Shown here: in pieces, positions 57,107 through 64,000 of the stretch
Layout of the letters: every line of letters begins with the position of its first letter
Numbering within the stretch: the first letter of the stretch is position 1
NCBI GenBank assembly: GCA_003971905.1
Contig: RSEE01000003.1
Span: forward strand, 992,001-1,056,000
Reading direction: 5' to 3'
From: Moniliella sp. 'wahieum'
Taxonomy: Eukaryota > Basidiomycota > Moniliellomycetes > Moniliellales > Moniliellaceae
Length of the DNA: 64,000 bases
Made by a program: the position numbers and the translations under genes
Notes under the pieces: generated by a model
Seen by the model: the letters and a program-made list of their open reading frames with translations, nothing else
Told to the model about the DNA's origin: nothing
Databases searched by the model: none

Positions 57107-58973
57107 ATGGCCGCCCGTCCGCACACTCGCTCCGTGTCCGAATCGTCCTTTGGCGAGTTCGCCGCGGCCCCCTCCCACGCCGCCTCCAGCTTCTCCCCCA
57201 TCCCCGAGCCCCATGCGGCTCTTGCACCTGCGCCCGCCCCACCCGGCAGCGACTCGGACTTTGATCCCGCCACATCTGGCTTCAGCGACTTTGTCGCCGC
57301 CCCGGCCGCCGCCGATGCAGCCGACCCTGACTGGGGCTCCTTCCACACTGTCTTGCCCACGCCTCCTGCGCCCCCCAGCCCGCCCATCCGCGATCTGCGG
57401 CCCGTCGAAGCTCGGTTGCGGCTCAAGGAGCGCAACGACGCAGCGGGTCAGTCGGCTGACCCAGAATACCACTCCTCTGGCCTTTATGGCCAGCAGCTTG
57501 CCGACAATGCTCATGCCCAGGCCTCGCACTTGCCCATTCCTCTCGCATCTCATCCCGATGGGGGCGGCACCCCCCCATTCGGCCAACAACCCCCGTCCGA
57601 TTCAAGTTGGTCAGGTAGCCTTTGGCGTTCGTTTGGCAACCTCAATCTACGCCAGATTGGCGGCCAGGCCCGCGGAGCGGCCGGTGAGGCTTGGAGCCAT
57701 CTCCCCCGTCCCCACCTTCCCACCGGCCTGTTTGACATGACAGCCGACGACCCCGAGTATCAAGCGTACCAGCAAACTCTCCCGGTCTCCTCCAAAGGAC
57801 CCTCGCCTTCCCCTTCTCCGGGCCCCGTGCGTCACCACCCCCCAACCGCATCCGCCCCTCTTCCGCCCAAGGCGATGCCCATCCTTTCCGGCGCGCCGGG
57901 TTTCAATGTGGCCCAAGACCGGTTTGAGAACCAAAATTGGAACCGGGGTGGGTGGACGTTACCCACCCATCAGGCCTCGCCCACGCCTACCCCGCCTTCG
58001 ACCTCTACGTCCGCGTTGCCTGCACGCGATGCGCAAGCTCTTTCTTCCCACTCTTCTCTCTCGTCTGCCAATCCCACTGCGGTTGACCCACTGGAACGCG
58101 TGCGCGTCTTGACCGGCGCCTCGCCCCAGGCTGCTGCCGAGTCGCGCTTTGCCCATCGTCGCGCTCAGGCGGTCACGCTGCATGGAAGGTACGCCGACAC
58201 GCGGCAGCTAGTCCGTCCTGGTCTGGCCGGCCAATTGCAGGGTGTCCTTCCGGCTCGTCTGCAGCTCGGTCGCGGCTGGCGCTTGGTCTACTCGACGGAC
58301 CAACATGGGATCAGTCTGCAAACCTTGTACGATCGGGTAGGACGAGCGATGAGTCAAACTTCCGCCTCGCGTTCGGCTGCGCGGGAAGGATGGTTGCGCG
58401 GTGCGTCGTCGGCTACCGCATCGGCCTTGGCCGCGGACGAGGGACCGAGCAGCTTGTCAACGTCTGCTACGCTCGCGCGAAGCAACCCAAGCAGCTGCCC
58501 AGGCGGCCGACAAAATGTCCCGCTCAGGACTGGCCATGCACGATGCCGGTCTGATTCTTGCGGTGCAGGATGCCGAAGGCAACGTGTTTGGTGCCTTTCT
58601 CAATGAGCCCATCAAGCCCCAGCCGCATTACTTTGGTTCGGGCCAATCGTTCCTATGGAAGACGGTCAAGGTTCCGGGTCGGAGTAGTGGCGAGGGCGTA
58701 TTTGAGGCGGGACGCATGCTCAAACTCTTTCCGTGGGTAGGGAGGAACATGTACGCCTGTTTGGCCCAAGGCTCTAGCCTCGCCTTTGGTGGAGGCCCAG
58801 ATGGACGCTATGGCCTGTGGCTGGACGACCAGCTGGAGAATGGCGTGTCGGATGTGTCAGTCACGTTTGACAACGACCCCTTGGCTGACACGACTGCCTT
58901 TCCGGCAGGGGAGCGCAAGGAGGAGAAATTTGAGTGCATCGCTCTCGAGGTGTGGGCAGTGGGCGTTGACTAA
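57107..58973 (+). CDS. TLDc-domain protein (Oxr1-like) with N-terminal F/W motifs
   Basis: TLDc proteins act in oxidative-stress protection and in V-ATPase disassembly (yeast Oxr1, Rtc5). The start at 57107 gives MAARPHTRSVSESSFGEFAA. The N-terminal 400 residues are disordered with spaced aromatic-acidic motifs (SSFGEFAA, SGFSDFVAA, DPDWGSFHT). The TLDc domain begins near LVRPGLAGQLQGVLPARLQL with GWRLVYSTDQHGISLQTLYD. After a break near 58480 it continues AGLILAVQDAEGNVFGAFLN, HYFGSGQSFLWKT, MYACLAQGSSLAFGGG and YGLWLDDQLENGVSDV, ending FECIALEVWAVGVD. The F/W motifs resemble clathrin-adaptor ear or AP-binding motifs, which is inference. Confidence 0.9.
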
Positions 58974-60089
58974 CAAAACGCATTGAATGGAACACCATGC
59001 TGCATAACGCCTGAGGCCTGAAGGATTGGTCGATGACCACGTTGAGTATACAGTCTACAGTTAGTATGGACGATCACTTCGACTGGCTCTTGAGTCTGCT
59101 CCTTTGGCTGTGGGAGAATGCGGCTGACCATTCTACTCGCCCCCCGTGCGCCCCAAGCCTCATGCGCATGCGGCGCCCGACGGGGTGAACGACAAACTTA
59201 TCACACTGACTCCTCTGGTTCGTACACCGCACAAGTGTTTTCGATGCAGCGCCAGCGTTGTAGGCATATGTAGTAGGAAAGCGTTGCCAAAAGCCACGCA
59301 AGAACAAAAGTCAACGAGACGGAAAGTCGTAATGTCATTCGTTGAAGACCATCATTAACAATCATTCAAACTACGCTTGGCTTTCCTCCATGTCGGCAGC
59401 CAAGTGACCCGAGCGCACCAACAAAGGCACATCTCCAGATAGCTCCATAGTATTCTCTACCATTTTAGCCGCCATTTCCCGCCCAGCAAGTGCACCTGGG
59501 GTCAAATGTCACCGCTTTTAAGCACATCGTGGTCGGCACTCGCACCCATTCCAAGTTTGGCATGTTGTGCGAGGCCAGGCGGAAGGCAATCCTCAACATT
59601 GCTCACATCATGTGCATCATGGAGGATACCCAGAAATGTTCTCATGAGAAGAGCCGGCACCGCTTGGGGAGAAGGAAATGGGATGGGGGAACAAGGACAG
59701 GCGTACGGACGCATTGTTGCAGAGTGATAAGAATTTTCCTTCTGCTCTGTCTACGACACTCTCTGCCTAATGGGTCTCCCCCACCAATCGGGTTCTTTTG
59801 GATGAGAGACAGCACTTCTTCGTCTCTCGGTTCCCTGTTTACTATAGACCCAAACCTTTAAACTACTGGGAATGTGACAAGATCGCCACTGGTGTACCGG
59901 AGAGAGGGGAGACACTCAACAGCTCGGTTCCTGCTGTTTCTCCTCCCCTAGTTGTGCATACCATCACGTCAGGCAGGTACCATATGCCACAGATATATGT
60001 GAACGACTACCACAAAAATGTTTGACTAATGGAAGGAGAACTGCCTGAAGAGTCTTATGCATCTCAGATCTCACGAGAGAAGATTTATC

Positions 60090-60127
60090 GACGTTCGACG
60101 TCCACCGTCGTTCAACGTTCAACGTTA
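60090..60127. repeat. AACGTT+C heptamer array with GACGTC variants
   Basis: Two perfect AACGTT-C units preceded by CGACGTTCGACGTCC, where the core is GACGTC or close to it. Register is seven bases over the perfect part. Confidence 0.75.
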
Positions 60128-62659
60128 ATCGCTCACATGGCTCCTAATAGGTGTCTACCCCACTCATTCACATCCACTTGTGCGCTGTATCTCTGTTGGT
60201 TAGTCTGGTTGCTTGCTAAGGAAGGACATGAAAGGTAGAAAGTAAGAAACGATCCTCCCCTTTCCAGAAAGAGAGTAGCTTTCGTAACGCAACGTCAGGG
60301 TGGTGCTGCCTTACGGCCCAGCCCGGCTAGGCCTTGCCCGTATGTCCACCTAGGCACAGTAAGGAAAAGCTGGGCCCAGGTCTCCCAGCACCCCCGAAAG
60401 AGGGAAAAGGGAAGTCGTGGAAAGCCCTGTGCCAAGAGCAACCATTCTCGTAGCACGTGCTTGTCGGGAACAGACCCACTTGGTCACCGTTTGTCACCAA
60501 CTTGACTCTGGCCCCCTGATTTGTTCTAGACCCTGTTTCCCCCTTTGACTATGCTCCCCTTCTTCTTCCGTGTGACTCAGGTCGCATGTTCTCTTCTTCG
60601 AGGCATGTATACCTGACCCTCCTTTCCATACGATGAACATGTTCCTCATCCTTTCCCCCATCGCGAGTTCCTGTTAGAGCGGGCGGTAAACAGCCGTCGG
60701 GGTGCAAGGAAGGGAAAGGGCGAGGACAAGACTTACATCCCGATCGTACGAGAGGAATATAGAGTCGGTTGCATGGAGGGAAAGCAGCAACGTCTGCCCG
60801 TCAAGGTTCTGATGCGATGTGGCAGTTCCCCTCCGCATGCGCTTGCCCAAGGGGAAGGCGAAGCGCTTATTGGTCGCGAATCTGGCGTTTGGAGGAACCA
60901 GGCTCTTCTCACTTGTCCCACCGGGTGGGAGAGGGCGGCGGCCAAACTTACCGGGTTAAACGGGCTTCCATTTGGTGGGAGGCACTTGGAAGCAAACATC
61001 AAAGGGAGACGGACGGAAGCACAACTTCAATTGAGAACGAGGCAAAGGCCAGACCCGTCTTGTCCATTCCAACATCCATGTCAGATGTAGTAGGACTTTT
61101 GCGATAGCCTTATCCTTTTCCCGATTCTTCGCTTTGGAAGAAAAGATCCCATCAGGTGGCACAGAACCCACTCTGCGATGTTACAGGCGAAGGCAAGTCG
61201 TACCAGTTGGAAGGGGGCGGGGGTGTGGTAACCAGGACGGTGCCGACGACACATACAATGGCGCGTAGCCATGCAGAGGAAAACAGATTAACCTCAGCAC
61301 TCTGTTCGACTTGTAGGAAAGGGGGAGCGTTAGCAGAGGCAGGAGACCACAAAGTTCGTAACTGCGCATGCGAGAGTCACTCCCTCCGCTATGTCAGCTA
61401 GTGGCTCTGAGGGGTTTGAATTTGTTGTGTACATCGATGTTGGAGCGATCATCCGTGCCAAAGGGCCCTCAACCGTCCAACTTGTTGTTTAGTCCAGTGA
61501 CTAGTGGCGGCCAACAACTAGCTGTCTCCGGTGGCCGCGAGGCGTGCGTCCACTCCCGTTTTTCAGGGTGGGGGAAGCTTTTTGGCAAGGCAAAGGCGAG
61601 CCTACGCACCGGAGACACCGACACAACATTCCTTGGGCCCCTACGCTATGCAACAGTGTCAATAAGGCCGACTCATGCCGATAGCTCAATGCCAATGTCG
61701 AAGGGGGCTGAGGCCAAGCCTGAGAGAGGGGTGGTGAGGACAGCGTCCTTCTCGAGACCTCGACGGCTTCAGCTCCAGGCGGGTAGCTCCTAGTGGGGAG
61801 GGGAAGGAAGGAGGAAAGTTCCACTGAAACTGGACATCTGGTCGACTCGACGACCAAGCCGTTGATGGATGGTGAGATCGTGAGAGGAGCCAGAAGAGAC
61901 TCCGACTCCGACCAAAGCAAGCAATCTCTGGTGGTCTAGACCCCCTAACCCTTTTGATTATCAAAATACACCCAATGTATGCTCTGTTCCTGGAGTACCG
62001 ATAGTACTTTCAGGACTGTGATGCATGTTGTGATGACTGTGAGAGAGAGTCGAGATGTGAGTAACTGAGTTCAGTACTCATGGGCACATTTTGCGGGCCA
62101 TAGGAGGGTCTAGGGGGATTCGCTTCGACCGCGACTGATTGGGTGACCGTGTGATAAATGTTGGATTCGTATTTGTTGGATCCGTGTTCGTGTGCACTTG
62201 GTGGAGAAATACTTACTCTCGCCTTTTGTCGTTATCCATTCGACCTTATCTCACCGTTATAATTTTTCTTCAATCGGTTATCTCGTCGATGATCGATGAA
62301 TCATCGATTGCCTTTTCAACGGTTCGGCACTGAGGCACTGAGGGGCTGGCTCCCAATGAGTGCGAGACCTGAATGATTTCAGCCGAGCGCGGCCGAATGC
62401 AGCCAGACTTGTTACGTACAGTCTCCCGCTTCCCACGGAGTATACAGCGTACTGCGTACAGGCTAGGCGCTTGACGTTAAACGTTGAACGTTTAGTTGAA
62501 CTCACAAGATAAGCCCGAGCGAGCCTGATAGGCGCCCAGCGGTTCGTTGTCCCAGCCTTAATCCAACGATGCTAGATATTAACCTCTCTGGGAATGATAA
62601 GAAGGCAAGGGCGATGCTGTATGCTGTGCTCTGAAGTTCAACGTTCACGTTCACATCCA

Positions 62660-62702
62660 GTCTATTCACCATTCAATATTCACTATTCAATATTCACTAG
62701 CA
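62660..62702. repeat. TTCAATATTCA repeats
   Basis: Palindromic AATATT cores alternate with CACTATT in a 13-15 base higher-order unit, preceded by AACGTTCACGTTC units (62638-62656). Confidence 0.65.
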
Positions 62703-62954
62703 CTAGGCGCAATGCTGCGGCGGGAAAGCACAGGGACGCATACCGCAGCACCTCGCAGCATCCGCGGCACCGGGACAACCACGGCCTGTCTCGGATGGTG
62801 CTACATTCCCCATGTCACGTGCAGGTCCTATTTCTATATGGCCGAGGTCTGGGGTTCGCGCAAACCGGGCGAACAGAAAAACACGGGCATACGTATTTTC
62901 CCGAGTGATCGTGGGGTCCTCGGACTGTCTGGGGGCCGCCAGCCAGAGACCAGC

Positions 62955-63220
62955 CATTGGTCACTGGCACTAGTCATTCTAGTCACTACCAAGTCACTAG
63001 CTTCACTAGTCAGCTAGTGACTAGTCACTGGTCAGGCCCAGGCTGCAGGCTGCAGGCCTCAGGTGACCGATGCGACCGGTGATCGGTGTCCGGTGGCCGG
63101 TGGCCGGCGACCTCAGGGGGTGCGCCTCAGGCTGAGGCCCTCACCGGTCACCGGTCACCAGCCACACTGACCAATCGAGGTTCGAGGTTGGACGTTGGAC
63201 GCTGGGCACGGCGCCAACGT
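62955..63220. repeat. Cluster of ACTAGT, CTGCAG, CCGG and ACCGGT heptamers
   Basis: In order: TCACTAG-type units (62960-63030), GGCTGCA x2 (63041-63055), CCGGTGG x2 (63090-63105), CACCGGT x2 (63141-63157), then GGTTCGA/GGTTGGA/CGTTGGA units (63178-63202). Each block keeps a seven-base period but has its own palindrome. Confidence 0.8.
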
Positions 63221-63695
63221 AGACGTCTCATACGCGTCATATACCTACACCACCAGTCACTAGTCACTGCTAGTACCTAGCGACGGTCACTTGTTCATGT
63301 TACCCACATCACGATTTGGCATCCGCCTAGGTAGGGGCTTGTACAGGCCGGAGCGGAGGCAAGTCCAAAGCACAAGGCCACGGCCGCCATGCCCAAACCA
63401 AATTGCTGCTATTGGATCCAGCGACCCAACGGAAGCCATGCAGGTCATCATCATCCGTCATCCATCATGGGGCCAGGAGAGGTACGTCTGGTGTTGTGCC
63501 TTGTTGTGGCTTTTTGAGCCTAGAAGAACGCATCTTCCTCCAAGTCTATAACATTACTCAGCCCCTCAATACCAAAATAGGTGCTGTGCCTCAGCGCCCA
63601 GCGCGCCCAGTGCACTCAGCCTCAGTCTGCCTCAGCGCCTCAGCGCCACAGCGCGTTCAACGACACACCGCTTGTGACCGTGACCGGCCCCTCCT

Positions 63696-63729
63696 CAAGC
63701 TTCAAGCTTCAAGCTTCAAGCTTCAAGCT
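63696..63729. repeat. AAGCTT+C heptamer array
   Basis: Four AAGCTT-C units in exact register plus flanking partial units. Almost identical to the array at 30723-30751, 33 kb away. Confidence 0.85.
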
Positions 63730-63904
63730 GCCAACTTCAAGGATCGATGATTCCATGATAAATACTAGTCACACTGGGAGTGCTCCGCAATTGCCAACAT
63801 CGCCAATTGCTACCAAATTCAATTGTAGTATTGTAGGGCGCACGCTGGGCGCGGGGGCGCTGGGTCCTAGCCAACGAACAACCGCATCTCCTAGGCCTTG
63901 AAAA

Positions 63905-64000
63905 AACTAACCTTAGACCTTAGGCCCTTGGTCCTTAGCCCCTAGCCCCTAGCGTCTTAGCCCTTAGCGCCGTTAGCACCTTAGCCCTTATAATAATAGT
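63905..64000. repeat. CCTTAG / CCCCTAG degenerate tract at right edge
   Basis: About 95 bases of variants of CCTTAG, CCCTTAG and CCCCTAG with irregular spacers; CCCCTAG occurs twice with a seven-base period. It resembles, but is not, the CCCTAA telomere repeat. Confidence 0.65.

Larger units (their letters stand above)
58974..64000. other. Five-kilobase region without recognised genes, repeat-rich at its end
   Basis: Frames up to about 140 codons occur but none has a known domain, and none shows clear coding bias. AACGTT arrays lie at 60090-60127 and 62468-62492. The last 1.4 kb is packed with heptamer-type palindromic repeats and ends in a CCTTAG/CCCCTAG-rich tract. No transposon hallmarks or RNA genes were recognised. 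Confidence 0.55.

Noticed and set aside
195-58973. Programmed translational frameshifting as in Euplotes
   Set aside because: Break contexts vary (C runs, G runs, mixed), no shared slippery stop motif is seen, and homopolymer loss explains them better.
195-58973. Mass pseudogenisation
   Set aside because: Essential genes such as GDI1, SEC63 and the transportin are intact apart from single bases, with no premature stops inside the correct frames.
25990-63760. CRISPR-like array
   Set aside because: Units are seven bases with one-base spacers, in a eukaryotic nuclear genome, with no cas genes.
63905-64000. True telomere at the right edge
   Set aside because: Repeats are irregular and interrupted, and the tract ends in TTATAATAATAGT without a regular CCCTAA array.

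Overview
The window is nuclear DNA of a filamentous or yeast-like fungus, most likely a basidiomycete. Genes have short GT-AG introns (38-108 nt) with CTRAY-type branch sites, coding regions are GC-rich, and the products are fungal orthologues (Kap104, Rad7, Esf2, Ram2, Fad1, Sfh1/Snf5, Gdi1, Sec63, an AAAP amino-acid permease, a Zn2Cys6 regulator). I cannot name the species. Assignment to Basidiomycota, possibly Ustilaginomycotina, is inference.

Layout. 0.2-20 kb is gene-dense: transportin (-), PAQR receptor (+), Ser/Pro-rich hypothetical (-), two-RRM SR-type protein (+), prenyltransferase alpha subunit (-), Rad7-like repair protein (-), unknown coiled-coil protein (+), Esf2/ABT1 (-) and a degenerate eIF4A-like DEAD-box protein (-). 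20-35 kb is sparse: AAAP permease (+), ING/PHD protein (+), a 6 kb gene desert, then an MFS transporter (+). 35-59 kb is dense again: Sec63 (-), DUF3445 family protein (-), large Zn2Cys6 factor (+), tail-anchored protein (+), FAD synthase (-), SNF5 family subunit (-), PI-PLC-like protein (+), HN1/Jupiter-like repeat protein (-), Rab GDI (-) and a TLDc protein (+). 59-64 kb is again without recognisable genes. The neighbours do not form one pathway. They are housekeeping genes in nuclear transport, RNA processing, DNA repair, chromatin, ER translocation, vesicle traffic and cofactor synthesis.

Two things dominate interpretation. First, nearly every conserved gene has one or more single-base frame breaks that homology bridges cleanly, often at C6 or G4-G6 runs. 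This looks like uncorrected long-read indels, not decay, so gene spans below cross those breaks. Second, the deserts (about 26-33 kb and 60-64 kb) hold many short arrays with a seven-base period. The repeated unit is usually a six-base palindrome plus one spacer base (AAGCTT+C, AACGTT+G, ATGCAT+G, ATTAAT+G, ACTAGT+C, ACCGGT+C, CTGCAG+G). Different palindromes obey the same rule, and I know of no named repeat class that does this. The other strong lead is the eIF4A-like protein, whose catalytic motifs are nearly all altered.
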